DNA of 64,000 bases from Galbula dea (taxonomy: Eukaryota > Chordata > Aves > Piciformes > Galbulidae): positions 2,728,001-2,792,000 of the forward strand of contig VWZX01005690.1 in the NCBI GenBank assembly GCA_013399015.1, read 5' to 3'. The number at the start of each line of letters is the position of its first letter. The first letter of the stretch is position 1. This document shows positions 1 through 11,685 of the stretch, piece after piece. The notes under the pieces are model-generated. The model ran no database searches and was not told the origin of the DNA. It saw nothing but the letters and a program-made list of their open reading frames with translations. A program made the translations under genes and the position numbers.

Positions 1-39
1 TGAAACTTCTGAAAATGGAACAATGAATCTTTTTTCTAG

Positions 40-147
40 TTTGAAAACCTTGCAAATATACTGAAACTTCCTGGCAAAAGGACATTTAACAATATGGACA
101 GAGAATTTTTGGAAAAGAGGAAAAAAGATTTAAATGCCTATTTGCAG
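40..147 (+). CDS. SNX13: SNX13 exon encoding the PX domain middle/late part
   Basis: The acceptor tttttctag ends at 39 and the donor is CAG|GTAAGC at 148. The 108-nt exon is phase 0 at both ends and encodes 36 residues beginning FENLANILKLPGK. It contains the proline loop (LPGK) and the basic stretch EKRKKDLNAYLQ, which in PX domains contribute to phosphoinositide and membrane contact. The reading frame is open back to the acceptor, so the ATG at 94 is an internal methionine and not a start. Confidence 0.93.
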
Positions 148-3100
148 GTAAGCTGTTACAAGTTTTATGGTTTTTGGTTGTGTTCTAGATTGGGGAGGGT
201 GGGGAAACAACCTGCTATAGGTGAACAACATAAGAACTTCACATTATTTAACTGGTTTGCCTTTTCCTTGCTGTTTTGGTTTATTCTCAGCTGGTTCTGT
301 TTCGGTTCCTTTGAGCTGATGAAGTTTCAGCTGTGTTGATTTTAGGCTCTCTGCCACTTAACTTTCTTCCATTACACTCAAGTTTGTGGTGGCTTTCTTT
401 TGTGCTGTTGCATAAGGATTGTCATGGCACCTGCTCTGGCAGGGTAGCACAACCACACAGCTCTTCAGTTCTGTATCAGACCAAATAAAGGAATTCCTAC
501 TTCCTATGAAGTCTGACTTCATAAGGACTTTCTGCTCATTTGGCACAAAAATATATTGACCAACTGAATGGACAAGCTAACAATAAGTAATGAAGAGGAG
601 TAATATATTGTGAAATCTGATTGTTGTGTTTAGAGTGCTAATATTTTTGCTTTGAGATGTGTCCCATTTTTAATAGCAAAGTTTCTTTCAGTTACAGCTA
701 TTTGGTTTTGGTTGTTTTTTGGTTTCTTTTTTTCCCCCTTGGAGTTTTAAAAAGAGTTTGAGTGGTCATTTTTGAGTGTTGGGTATTTTCCTGTGAGATG
801 GCTATAGTTAACATACTAGTTAAAATTTCAGGAATTACTAAAAAGCATTTTGTTTCCATCTTAAGAATAGTATAATGTTGGAGAAAAATTTAGAGTGAGA
901 AAATACCTTTCAAGATGCACTGTCTCTGTAAGTGGTAAACTTTTACTAAGTTGCACCTTTAAAAAATGTTTTCTTTACTCAGCTCTTGTTAAATCCTGAA
1001 ATGATGAAGGCATCTCCAGCTTTAGCCCACTATGTGTATGACTTCCTGGAGAATAAAGCCTACAGCAAGGGGAAGGGAGACTTTGCACGGAAGGTAAGAA
1101 TGTTTTGCACCGACAAGGGACCATATATTAGGGCAACGATTGCATTACACAGAGATGTTGAGCTGATTAAACAGCTATATAGCACTTTTAAAACAACTAG
1201 CAAGTGAGCTGCTTTAATACTTTGGTAACATGTCTAAGGACATGCAGAACCAAAATTACTATTTTTATAACAGCTAAATTTATTTGTATGACAAGGAGAT
1301 AAATTTTTCAAATCAGACACTGTATTGCACACAGATTGATTTTTAAAGTGCATTCATTGCAAGTGGCCTTCTGTCAGACATCTGATTTTTTTTCTTTTAA
1401 GTCTCATTCCTTCTGATTTCTTTTTTCAGTTCTTTACTCTGTATTTGCTGTTGATACCATGCTCTCCACTCTTCAGCTCAAAAGATGAAATGCATTTCCC
1501 TTCAAAAGCAGCTGTTATGTATTTAGCCATTGTAACCATTTGGAGCTCTGAGCTGTGCATCCTATTTTGTTAAGCCACCAAAACTCTCTTCAGACAAGTG
1601 ATTCTTTGTTCAGTTGACCAGTTTGTGTGGGCATCTGCTTTTTCTGAAGTTTTTCTAAACTCCTAGTGATTTTGATATAAAAAGCATCTGTAACTGTATT
1701 GTTACTACACATTGTTATTCTTACTATGTTCCTTAAATACTTAACAGTGAAAAAGTTAAATATTTTTCGAGGTTTATGTAATGACTGAGTTAACATTTGA
1801 TTTCCAGCTTATCTCAGGGTCTTTGGAAACTTAATGACATCACACTAGTATGTGTGCCTCTATACTGAGAGAAAAATTGTAACAGTTTCTATGGAAATAC
1901 TGCTTTTTAATGATATTTGCCCTGCTGTTAAAGCATGCTACTCTGCTGCTGCTTAAAAGGGGCATCTTTAGAAAATGAAAAGTTGAAAGCCAAAATGAAA
2001 CATCTAGAAGCAGGAAGCTTGTAATCAAGAAATGGCATTGAAAGGAGAGGAAAAGGAAAGTAAATTTAAGCTAAGAAAAGCTGAGGGATGGGAAATGAAA
2101 ATGAATCAGGAAGATCATCTCTTGAAAGTAGGGCTATGAGGAATAGGAAATATAAATCAAAGTGGAAATTTCTGTGATGAAGTTAGGCCATTTGAGTTGT
2201 TCTTTATGTTACTGTTCTCTGGAACTGTGTGATAGTTCTCACAGTGTTTTAATACACTTGTGTCCTCATAGATTATACAATTGTGGTTAAACATCTTCCC
2301 CTTCAGATGGACACATTTGTAAACCCACTGCGTAACTCTATGAGAAATGTATCAAATGCAGTCAAGTCTCTCCCTGACAGCCTGGCAGAGGGAATGACTA
2401 AAATGTCAGACAACATGGGTAAAATGTCAGAGAGACTGGGACAAGACATAAAGCAATCATTTTTCAAGGTAAGAAAATATTTGGTGGTTAATAAATACTA
2501 CTGAATTAATAGGGGATTAGCTATTGACTCAAACTTACATTGTATATTATAATGAGTCAAGTCATGAGACAGGAAAGCAGGCTGGTTTATACCTATGCCT
2601 TTTTAATGAGGTTCAGCAGTCGTCCTATGTCAAATATGAGTTCTTTGCTGTTAAGTAACACATCTTAAGATGACATCTGCAGACTATTACAGCAGTCTTT
2701 CTTCACTTAATTCAGTGCAGCCACTTGAGAATGAGTCATTGATATTCTTATTTTTTCACCACCCATTCTCATAAGGCTAGTTTGCTGCATCTGCTGCTTT
2801 CATTTGAAAAATAAAACATTATGAAACTTAGAATAAGGAGATAGCTTCCTTTCTGCTTATTCTTTGCTGAATTCTGTTTTTAATGTTTTCATTCTGTCTT
2901 TCCTGCCATCTTTCCTCATCTTTTATATTCTTGTAATACCTTAGAGGTGGGGAATTGTATCATGGCATGCTATCTAGAAATCCTGTGAAAGTTGTAATCT
3001 TCCTAACATATCCATCTTGCCTTCCTTCCCGTTGTCCTCTTTTTGTGGGTTGCTGTGAAGTCTGTGATCAGATTGTTCCAAATCAGTTATATATGGTAGT

Positions 3101-6100
3101 TGTAGATTAGCAACCAAGATGAGTTAACCCTTAAATTGTGAAAGATAATCATGTGTGGGGATGGGGTTTGTGGTTTGCTTTTGGGTTTGTTTTTTGTTTT
3201 TTTTCTCTGTACTTTCTCATGGCTGGTCTATTCCCTGGTGTGTGACTAACTTCCCATTTAAGCTCACTGGGAAGTCTGTGACTGTGCAGGACTTAAGATC
3301 AAGAGGAAATACCAGAAGAAGTATAAGTCCCATCTGAATTTCTAGGTGCACTAGGCACTTAAGATAATGTGCATGGATTGTTTTAAAGGCATTGGTAACT
3401 CTGATAGTTACAGGAGAATGCTTACAGGCATTGTGTGTTGGTGAAAGGACTACACTGTATTTATCTGCAGTAGCATGTAATTGACTTTGACCAAATGTTT
3501 GGTTTTCATTTTAATCACTAAATTGATTATGAAATTGATCAGATTTATTGGTATTCTAAAATACTTTTTACTTCATAAACATTACCTTTTTTTCATTGTA
3601 GGTACCTCCCATGATCCAGAAAACCTATTCAGATCCTGACCATTGCCGTGTTGCAGCACCAATTGATGACAATGTGAGTCTGACATTTCTCCTTCCAAAG
3701 CTGACTCCTCTAAAACCAAATTAGAGTTACTTATTTTATGTTAAACTATATATTTGTTTCTGCTATTATACTAGGCACTTACAGGTCTTAACTTTTTTAA
3801 AGACTTACATGCCTCCTTTTAAAAAGGTACTGATCTTTGTTAGTGCTAAAATGGTTTGTATGACTGTGGAATAACTTTGGGTATACATGCTACTGTTTGT
3901 ATTTTGTGGGTGTGAGGGGGTTGGTTTTGGTTTTTTCCCTCCTCCTCCCTCCAATTTCTGTCTGTTCAAAAATAGCATGATATCAGACTGTTAGGATCAT
4001 TTCCATTGGCATCTTAGGGATTCTAATTTCTGATGTGAGCTTTAAGGGGGAGTCTATTTAATAGATCAGAAATAGTCTTTGGTATGTTTCTGTAGAAATA
4101 AAGCTTCAGAATGTTTTCACATGTATGATCAGTGTTTCTGTCAAAACAATAGCAGAATACCGTAACTTATAACATCAAGAGCTTAAACTTCACTTCCACT
4201 AATATTACTACTACATACATTTTAGGCATCCACATACTAAAAGTTTATTATTTAGGAAAACAATCAGAAGAAAGCTTTTATCTGTAAGAAGGACAGAAAG
4301 GCCGTAATATTACCAGTCATTATGTGCAATTTGTTATGGTCACAAATCTGCACCTGTTCTGCCCTTCTCGTTTTGGGTTTTTTGGTCATATCAAAGCATT
4401 CCAGTTTGTGCATAACTGCTATTATGACTTGGTAGATGTATTTTTTTCTCAAATAACATAGCCACTTTTTAATTATTTTTCACTTTATCAGACTCTCCAC
4501 AAATTTGTAATTTCAATATCTTTGATACTTCTGACTCTTCTGTTTTGCACAGGCAAAACAAAATGATAAAATGAATTCACATATATGAGCACCTTCTCTG
4601 CAAAATTTTAATTGATCTTCTGTAAAATGAAAAGAAGCTACAATTCTTGATAGCTTCTAAGTTAACATACCAAATGTTTCTGAAAACAGATTTTCAGTGT
4701 TTTAAAACCTTTGAACTCTCAACTGCTTTTTTAAGATGCATTGTTCACAACTTACAGTCACTCAGACAAAAAATATGGCAACTTGAATGGAATTTTACAT
4801 GGAGAAGCAATACTAAAAAAGTGAGGCATAGATCTACAGAATGCCCATCACAATTATGAATCCATTGTCTGTATTCCAGTTGTATATAAAGATGTGTTTG
4901 TGTAGTTCACCAAAACAAATATCAGTATGGCTGTGAAATCTTGCTACTTCCAGTGTAGGATTAACAATGTAGTGCAAACTACTACTGTTCCAGGTGGAGC
5001 TGTATCAGATTTCAAAACCAAAACAAAATTCTGGATCTTATGTTTAGAATGTAAAAATCCTAATAAAACCCCAGAGAAAGTGCAGTCTTTAAATTTTGTT
5101 GAGGAAAAAACAAGATTTTAGTTTGCTTGCTTTCCATGAAGCCTTAATAATGAATGTAAAGTTTAAGTAATGAATCAGTCAAAAAAAAAATCAAATTCAT
5201 TTGTTGTATTTGAGATAAATATTTGTGGTCTCTTGTGCAATTCAACTGTAACTCCAAATGCTAATTTTTTTATTCAGTAGCTTAGCAATATGTTAACTTG
5301 CATTTTGGCATATAAGGCAGCCATGAGAAGCTGTTGTTTCTGTTAAGAGAAGTTTTAATAACAATCAAGTTGAAAATATGATACCTTCACAGTACAGAAT
5401 TTGGTAAACTCTCCCTCAACTTTTAATATTGGAAAAAATGTTGACAGTTACTGTAGGTGTATGCTGTCCATCTTTAAAAGCTTTTTCAGAGATACTGCAT
5501 TCTCTGTTTCAGGATTTCCATAAAAGCTGGGTTTTGTAAGGCATTATGTGCAACATCGCCTGTTAAATGATAAGATGCTGAGGCTTTTCTTAATATACAA
5601 GCATAAAAGCAGTTAACAGCCATGCAGGCTAAAATGCTATCTAAAGGAAAGCCGTTTCTTTGCAGTGAAGTATCATTGTTAGGAGGTTCCGAATTGGGTG
5701 CAGTGCATCCTTAAGAAAAAGATGCCAAAGAAAAGCTTCTTCCAGAGTTTTCATGTTAAGCAGTTGGAAGCACAGGTCCCAAAGGAAGAGGTCAGGCAGG
5801 CTCTCTCTTTAGGATGTATTTATTTATATTGTTCAACTTCAGTGAAATGAATGTTTCTTTTTGTCTTACTTTAAAATTTCAAGAGATTTAAGCCTAGTTT
5901 GTCTTCTTTCTTTCCTATTAGTGATACAGATTTAGGGAAGGTTTCATATTACAGTAAAACACAACAGTGTTTCTGTCATTGCTGTGCTTGTACTGAAATA
6001 TCTGATCTGTGAAGTAGATACTAAAACTGTAGATTTCTTGAACTGACATAAGTTCACTGATAATACTTCTACTTTCTTGGTCAGGTGGATGACAATATTC

Positions 6101-9100
6101 CCCTAAGGGTAATGCTCCTCCTTATGGACGAAGTCTTTGATTTAAAGGAAAGAAATCAGTGGTTAAGAAGAAATATAAAAAATCTGCTTCAGCAACTTAT
6201 TAGAGCAACATATGGTGACACAATTAATAGGTACTGCTTTTCTAATCTAAAGTGATCCTGTGAATAAGACTGTGTAGACTGTGACTATAAATTGTTTCTG
6301 GTATTACTAAATTGTGGTGGTGATCTGCCTGCATTCCTCTTTGAGAGGATCAATAAACCAAGTACAAATGTGGTATAAAGTGGAGATGAACATAAAACAT
6401 TGCTGAAATATGAATTCCAGTAACTCTTACTATGCCAGAGAACTTCCAAAAGAGTTTTCCCTTATCAACAAGGGTTCATGTTTCTGTGAATGTAACTTAA
6501 TGCTGCTAGTGCCTATGTTTTTTGCCTGTGTTTTACACTATACTTTTTGTTGCTAATACCATTTATTATTTTCTGCACTATTTCTGTTTACCATCTGTTT
6601 GATATCAGAAATGATACACTGATGCTGTCAAATTATGTGAACTGTACTGAGTGGCTATGTTAAGTTTTTGTTCTCACACTTTAGAAGATGGAGGGGGGGG
6701 AAAGGAAATTACTATTATGGGGTTCATTCTGCCCCCATGTTCTCTGTAATTCATATATACCCTTTCTTCTGCAAATACAAAGCAAACTGTTAGTGCTAAA
6801 TAAGTCATGCTCCTTGCCCTCAGCATAGAAATCTGTTTCCAGACTTTCCCTTCTAGTAATTCGTTTCTGAAAGAAAATTAAAATATGGAACAAAAAAAAA
6901 TTCTAAAAACAAAATTGTCACTAAACTGTCACTTTGGATTAGTGCCATGAATTAAAAACTGGCAGATGAGGAGTGGTTTCCTATTTATTTTTTCAGGACA
7001 TTTCTCACTGTATCATTATTTTTTACCTTTTACAAGTACATGATCACTGTTAAACATATGGACAGTTCTTGTGGTACCAGTAGTGATACAGGCATATGGT
7101 AGTAATAGCACTTGAGTGTTTTTTGAACAATTCCTCATGGCCATGTGACAGTTATCTTGACAGCTGTGCTTCCAAGAACATTGCTGCCCTGTTAACAACT
7201 CTGAGTAGCTTTTGCTGTTTTCAGGTTGTAGTATAACTAGAGTTTGTGTGCAAGCTGCTGCTTTCTTACCGCAGAGAAGAGTGCAGATCTAATTTGATTC
7301 TGCTATTCCAGATACTCTCGCCTTCCTCTGGTTCAGCAGTCATAGCTTGTGCTGGCAGAGTAGTGGTGTTTCGCAGTAACACTGTGTTTTCCTCTTTCTT
7401 GGAAATGTAAATACAAATTATGTTTAGAAAAATAATCCTGGGATTATGGTGTTACCTAGATGTGTATGTAATTTCTGTGAATGTACTGGATAGAGATATT
7501 GGGTATTGTCTGTGTTGATGAATGAAGGTCAAAGTTTATGATCAGTCTATATTTCATGTTAAGATGCAAAGGACCTGCATATGTAAATACGGTAATTTAA
7601 GATTTTAAGTAAATTCTTTACTTTACAGAAGCAGAACTTGATGAGTGCTTCATTAAAAGCAGCTCTCTACAAGCAGATGGGAGATGCAACATCAATTTTC
7701 CAGCCTGCTTAGTCATCATACATTTACTCAAAAAGAAGGTGGCTTTAGCTTTAGGAGTGATCCGTGAGCTTAGGTTTTTACTTTTAGAATCAGTGTTTCC
7801 CTTCCTAGTGTGCAGTTTGATAGAACCTCATTAAGAAAGCTGAAATTATACTTTTGCCTTAGAGTGCTCTTTAAAATGCTATCCTTACTTGTTCTCTGTT
7901 TTAAAAATTAAATGTGAGACTTGCTTTGATTTTTAGAAAAATAGTTGATCATGTTGACTGGATGACATCTCCTGAGCAAGTAGCAGATGCAGTGAAACGT
8001 TTCAGGTATGTCTTTATCATAGATGTTAAGTACGAAATACTTGCCAATTCATATCTAGTTTCTATGTATCCTTCCTATTCTTTATACACAAAGTAATTAT
8101 TGTTGCTGTACAGAGTCCCAGTTGGAGCATACACTGCTTTTTATGTATTAAGTGACAGAAAGTATTTGCCTTCTGAAGAAGAATGTTTGAGTTTTCTCCT
8201 TCCTCATCTCAGTTTCAACTTGTTGATAGATCAGCTACTGTCAGAGATCTTAATGAAGCAATTAGTAGACCTGTGCCTGGAGTCTGTCAGTGCCAGTAGA
8301 GACTAATTGGTAAAAGCAAATCTTAGATAATCTATTTTAGGTAATAACTACATGGTATTTGAATGTTTCTGGTGTATGATAGTTTTTAAAATTTTTCTTT
8401 GATCTGATTCTTGTATCGAATGAGTTTATGGTAGCTACTAATAGGTTGAGTATATTGTCCTCCTTGCTTTTGATTTTTTTTGCCTCTTCTCACATCTGAT
8501 ATTTGCAGTGTGTGTTAGGTTGTGTGCAAATTACTTTCTTTAATTTATTTTGAGATAGCTTTGAGGGATTAAAAAGAGCCTTTTGCTTGATAAATTTTGA
8601 ATGTGTTTTGACAGTGTTGCTTTTGTTGCAGAGATGCTTTTTGGCCCAACGGCATTTTAGCAGAGACTGTTCCACGGAGGGACAAAGCTATTAGAATGAG
8701 GACAAGAGTGGCAGGGAAGACCAAGTTACTGGAGGTGATGCCAGGTAAGTGAGTGTCCAGTTGAAGCCAAGTAATTCTCACCATATATTGTTACTAGAAT
8801 TAATGTCAGTTAATGATTGTTGAAATGTCACATATGAACTGTATTAAAATAAGAAATATTTTTAATTATTAAAAACACTGAAAGTATTCACATGTACTGG
8901 GACTTTGTAACTGTAATTCTCTCAGAACCAACCTGGTATTTAGTTTCACTAGGGGTATTAATTTTAGTGCATGAAATACTTGTATTGCAATACATCATGA
9001 TTCTATGTAAAATAACATGGTTCCACATATATACTGTAAATTGAAGCAATTTTCAGAAATCCTTTCTACTGTAAGAGAACTTTTAATTTAGTCATGTTAT

Positions 9101-9465
9101 GTACAATAGAGGCACTGTTACTTCAAATTCCAAGTGATGTAAGACTTAATATTCACTTTGTTGTTAACACAGAAGCAGAATTTAGTCTAAACTTCAGCAT
9201 AACTTTCATTTTTGTAGATGAACTGAAGCACATCATAGGCGCAGAGACAACACGGAAAGGCATTCTTCGGGTCTTTGAAATGTTCCAGCACACTCAACTG
9301 AATAAGAGAATGGTGTATGTGTTTCTAGAGAGATTCCTAGAAACTTTATTTCCACAAAATAAATTCCATGAGCTCTTCAACAAACTGCATTCACGGTCAA
9401 AGCAGATGCAGAGGTATAAGCAGAGACTACATTCTACTCAAGCGCCTTCCTTGCAGAAAAGGTGA
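40..9465 (+). CDS. SNX13: SNX13 (sorting nexin-13), 3' part of gene, eight coding exons
   Basis: Joining 40-147, 983-1093, 2307-2468, 3602-3673, 6085-6230, 7937-8005, 8632-8744 and 9218-9465 gives one uninterrupted frame of 342 codons plus TGA. It matches the C-terminal third of sorting nexin-13 (family length about 960 residues). Order: end of the PX domain (about residues 1-73 here, with FENLANILKLPGK and the basic EKRKKDLNAYLQ helix), an amphipathic linker (74-151), then the C-terminal nexin domain, ending QAPSLQKR. SNX13 is an ER-anchored PXA-RGS-PX-nexinC protein linked to endosomal and lysosomal lipid traffic; a GAP activity on G-alpha-s was reported for its RGS domain, which is not in this window. 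The gene is truncated by the window start, not broken. SNX14, SNX19 and SNX25 share the architecture, but the sequence of the PX end and C terminus fits SNX13 best from memory. No alignment was run. Confidence 0.95.
148..982 (+). other. SNX13: SNX13 intron
   Basis: An 835-nt GT-AG intron, AT-rich, with a T/G-rich low-complexity tract around 700-745. I see no repeat or nested gene in it. Confidence 0.85.
983..1093 (+). CDS. SNX13: SNX13 exon encoding the PX domain C-terminal helices
   Basis: The acceptor ttctttactcag ends at 982 and the donor is AAG|GTAAGA at 1094. The 111-nt, phase 0-0 exon encodes 37 residues: LLLNPEMMKASPALAHYVYD followed by FLENKAYSKGKGDFARK. This completes the LNAYLQ-LLLNP helix of the PX fold and its C-terminal helix. 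The frame stays open past the donor to a TGA at 1205-1207, but that extension is intronic. Confidence 0.93.
1094..2306 (+). other. SNX13: SNX13 intron
   Basis: A 1,213-nt GT-AG intron with acceptor cttccccttcag. It has a purine-rich stretch around 2030-2160 (many AAGGAAA and GGAAAT runs). No repeat family was recognised. Confidence 0.85.
2307..2468 (+). CDS. SNX13: SNX13 exon encoding the amphipathic PX-nexinC linker
   Basis: The acceptor cttccccttcag ends at 2306 and the donor is AAG|GTAAGA at 2469. The 162-nt, phase 0-0 exon encodes 54 residues starting MDTFVNPLRNSMRNVSNAVK and ending GQDIKQSFFK. It reads as a helical linker with regularly spaced Met and hydrophobic residues (GMTKMSDNMGKMSERLGQ), consistent with the helical region that joins PX to the nexin C domain in this subfamily. 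Confidence 0.92.
2469..3601 (+). other. SNX13: SNX13 intron
   Basis: A 1,133-nt GT-AG intron with a T/G-rich tract near 3150-3210 and a long pyrimidine tract before the acceptor (tttttttcattgtag). Nothing else was recognised. Confidence 0.85.
3602..3673 (+). CDS. SNX13: SNX13 short linker exon
   Basis: The acceptor ends at 3601 and the donor is AAT|GTGAGT at 3674. The 72-nt, phase 0-0 exon encodes 24 residues, from VPPMIQKTYSDP to APIDDN. It is a flexible acidic/proline linker before the nexin C domain. Its last four residues (IDDN) are nearly repeated by the first four of the next exon (VDDN). As a frame-preserving linker exon it is a candidate cassette exon. Confidence 0.9.
3674..6084 (+). 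other. SNX13: SNX13 intron (largest in window)
   Basis: A 2,411-nt GT-AG intron. It carries short homopolymer runs (such as an A run near 5180-5189) and a T/G tract at about 3900-3940. No transposon or nested RNA gene was recognised. Confidence 0.85.
6085..6230 (+). CDS. SNX13: SNX13 exon starting the nexin C domain
   Basis: The acceptor actttcttggtcag ends at 6084. The 146-nt exon encodes VDDNIPLRVMLLLMDEVFDL followed by KERNQWLRRNIKNLLQQL and ends two bases into an Arg codon (AG|A). This is the start of the C-terminal nexin domain, whose first helices are hydrophobic. The donor AG|GTACTG is weaker than the others in this gene, with poor matches at intron positions +4 to +6. Confidence 0.93.
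6231..7936 (+). other. SNX13: SNX13 intron
   Basis: A 1,706-nt intron with a weak donor (GTACTG) and a T-rich acceptor. It contains a G8 run at 6693-6700 and an A run near 6891-6900. A lone acceptor-like ttactttacag ends near 7628 with no convincing partner donor. Confidence 0.83.
7937..8005 (+). CDS. SNX13: SNX13 nexin C domain exon
   Basis: The acceptor gctttgatttttag ends at 7936 and the donor is CAG|GTATGT at 8006. The 69-nt exon completes the split Arg codon and encodes KIVDHVDWMTSPEQVADAVK plus RF, with the next Arg split again (AG|A). The DHVDWMTSPEQVA segment is characteristic of the nexin C domain of SNX13-type proteins. Confidence 0.92.
8006..8631 (+). other. SNX13: SNX13 intron
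   Basis: A 626-nt GT-AG intron with acceptor gttgcttttgttgcag. The frames inside it (for example 8100-8306) show no similarity I recognise. Confidence 0.85.
8632..8744 (+). CDS. SNX13: SNX13 nexin C domain exon
   Basis: The acceptor ttttgttgcag ends at 8631 and the donor is CCAG|GTAAGT at 8745. The 113-nt exon encodes DAFWPNGILAETVPRRDKAI and RMRTRVAGKTKLLEVMP, ending one base into an Asp codon. The FWP(N)G motif is a hallmark of nexin C domains. Confidence 0.93.
8745..9217 (+). other. SNX13: SNX13 last intron in the coding region
   Basis: A 473-nt AT-rich GT-AG intron ending ttcatttttgtag. No feature was seen inside. The frame that starts at 9094 is open through the last part of this intron into the terminal exon, but its upstream part is not coding. 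Confidence 0.85.
9218..9465 (+). CDS. SNX13: SNX13 terminal coding exon with stop codon
   Basis: The exon starts AT|GAA (completing Asp) and encodes ELKHIIGAETTRKGILRVFE, then MFQHTQLNKRMVYVFLERFL, then a basic tail (HSRSKQMQRYKQRLH) ending QAPSLQKR, with TGA at 9463-9465. It finishes the nexin C domain and the lysine/arginine-rich tail typical of the SNX13 C terminus. Confidence 0.94.
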
Positions 9466-10063
9466 CACTTCAAACATAATAAGCTGGTGTATATTTGTCC
9501 AGGACTAATTGCTTGGGCAGATTCTCTGGGGCTTCAAACTCACATGCTGTTATTTCTGCACCAGTCTTCTAGTGTCACATATTAGATTATTAATGCATCT
9601 GTAAGACCTGTGGATCTTCTCATCCTCACTTGTAATTCAACCACTACCAGAAGGGTTTGTGTCTTAAATAATTAGGTGCGTGTTCATGCAATCTTGAGGA
9701 ATACTGGGCCCAATGTATAAGAATGCTGATTCCTTCCGTTCCCGAGTTGATATTTTGCTAGCAATGAAAAGTGCCAGACTGTTCATGTAAAGCACAACTG
9801 TGGTGATGCAATGGAAGGAAAGGTGTTTTGGCACTGGGAAATAGTGCAATGTGTGAGAATCAGCTGGAATTGTTCTATGTTGTAACTGTTGAGACTCTGT
9901 AGGGCTCTTCTAACATTCCTGTAAAGGCTGAGCTAACAGGAAAGGCAGTTTCTGGAACAGCAGGTTCATAGTAGAGGGAAGAAAAAGAAAGTACACTTAA
10001 AAAAGAAAAGTTGAGGTGATGTGGCTTCTGTGCCACATTTACTTCACCTTTCATGTTTTGAAA

Positions 10064-10069
10064 AATAAA
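10064..10069 (+). terminator. SNX13: Candidate proximal poly(A) signal AATAAA
   Basis: AATAAA lies about 600 nt after the SNX13 stop, with another at 10118-10123. They could serve a short 3' UTR isoform. Context is AT-rich, so chance matches are common. Confidence 0.35.
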
Positions 10070-11685
10070 CTAACTTAGATCTAATGGAGTTTTTAGTAAA
10101 GGCAGAGGTACAGTAGAAATAAACCCTTTGTTCTGATTATTCTGTAGCTTTAAGGGCCATATTCTGCTCTTATAGCACCTGGCATACATTTTGCATGTAA
10201 CTGCAATGGAGAAGGGGCATCATATTTATGTTCGGTTGGTGTATTTGAACATATGTCAAATTGATGGTTTTAGAAGGAAGGGGGTACATGTTTCAAAGAG
10301 GATGGACATCATGTTAGAAGATGAGGAAATTGCACTAAGGCACAGTTTACACACAACTCCCCCCTAAAATTTGAGACTCTTTCTGGCTGTAAAAGACTAT
10401 GTCCTACTTCATTGAAAGATTCCTTACCCTTTAATATGTAAGCCTCATATGGAAAAATATTAGAATAAGTTGATTCTTCACAGGTAAAGGATTTCATTAG
10501 TCATATGCAAACACTTGGAAATTCCTGGACCCATCTCAGTGTATATATGAAAATAAAAAAGATAAAATTCCAATATTTTTTTAAATATTTTTTTTATTTT
10601 TTGCATAGTGTAGAATTTTAATAAGAATTTGACATCAAGGCCCCACATCCATCCGTTTAGTTTCATTGAAGAATTTCTGTCCAATTACAAATAAAGTAAC
10701 AACTGAATAATCCTGGTTGGCCACAGCATATCTCAGTGTTTCTTTTCATAGTCCCCAGCTGTTTGAGCACCACTATCCAGGTGAATAGAGGGTGATTCTG
10801 TGGTGTCCTGTTTTTGAACACTAAACACAGGGTAAGATACAGCTATTGATCAAGGATCCTTATAGTAATTTATGTCTTAATGGGAACAAATGATCCTTTT
10901 ACGTGAGGGAGGAACACAGATCTTTCATGAAAGTGTTCTAAGAGAAGACAGAAGGCTCTCAAAGGACCCAGTTAAGTTGTCTGAAGCCTCTGTATAGATC
11001 ATTTTTTCTCATGAACTCTATTAATGCAATGTAGCCTTTTATCATACTACTTAATGATGGTCATCTTGTACTGTTAACATTCTCAGAGTATGCATGGGCT
11101 CAAGTGCACTTGTTTGGTTTTTTCTTTATTGCAGAACTAAATACTGTAAATGAAATCTTTCTATTATAATCCCTAGGAAGACAAGTCGGTAAATATGTAA
11201 GAACCCTTCTCCCTTCCTCTCTGCAGGTTCTGTAGAAGTGTGTTAAATAAGTGCTGTTGAATTTAACAAAATTCTTGAGTTCTGTGTAATCAGCATAGCC
11301 AGCTCCTATTGTTTACATGCCTCTATCTTCCTCTGATGTCAGGGTGCTCAAGCATAGCTGACACCTGACTGATGAAGGGTCGTTCAGCAATTGATCTTGG
11401 TGATACAGTAGATACATCATCGATCCTACCAAATTAATTTGTGTTTTAAGTCACTGAATTTGTTACACAGTATGAAAGTGGGAAGCTCAAATACTGTCTT
11501 GTCAAATCTGTGGAACCTTTTATCTATCTGTAGGTACCATTAGGAAAAAAAACTTCAGGAGAAGAGTGATCACGTGCAAATTTGGGATTTTTAACAGTGA
11601 TCTTGTACGTTACTGTACAAAAGAAAATCTCTAGGAATGTGAACTGAACATATGCCATGTTTTACTTGGTTTTCTTAATGAATTT

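Noticed and set aside
94..339. 81-codon open frame starting at ATG 94
   Set aside because: The ATG is an internal Met of the SNX13 PX exon (40-147); the frame past 147 is intron read-through.
9094..9465. 123-codon frame as an independent small gene
   Set aside because: Only 9218-9465 is coding, as the SNX13 last exon behind a clear acceptor; the upstream part is intron.
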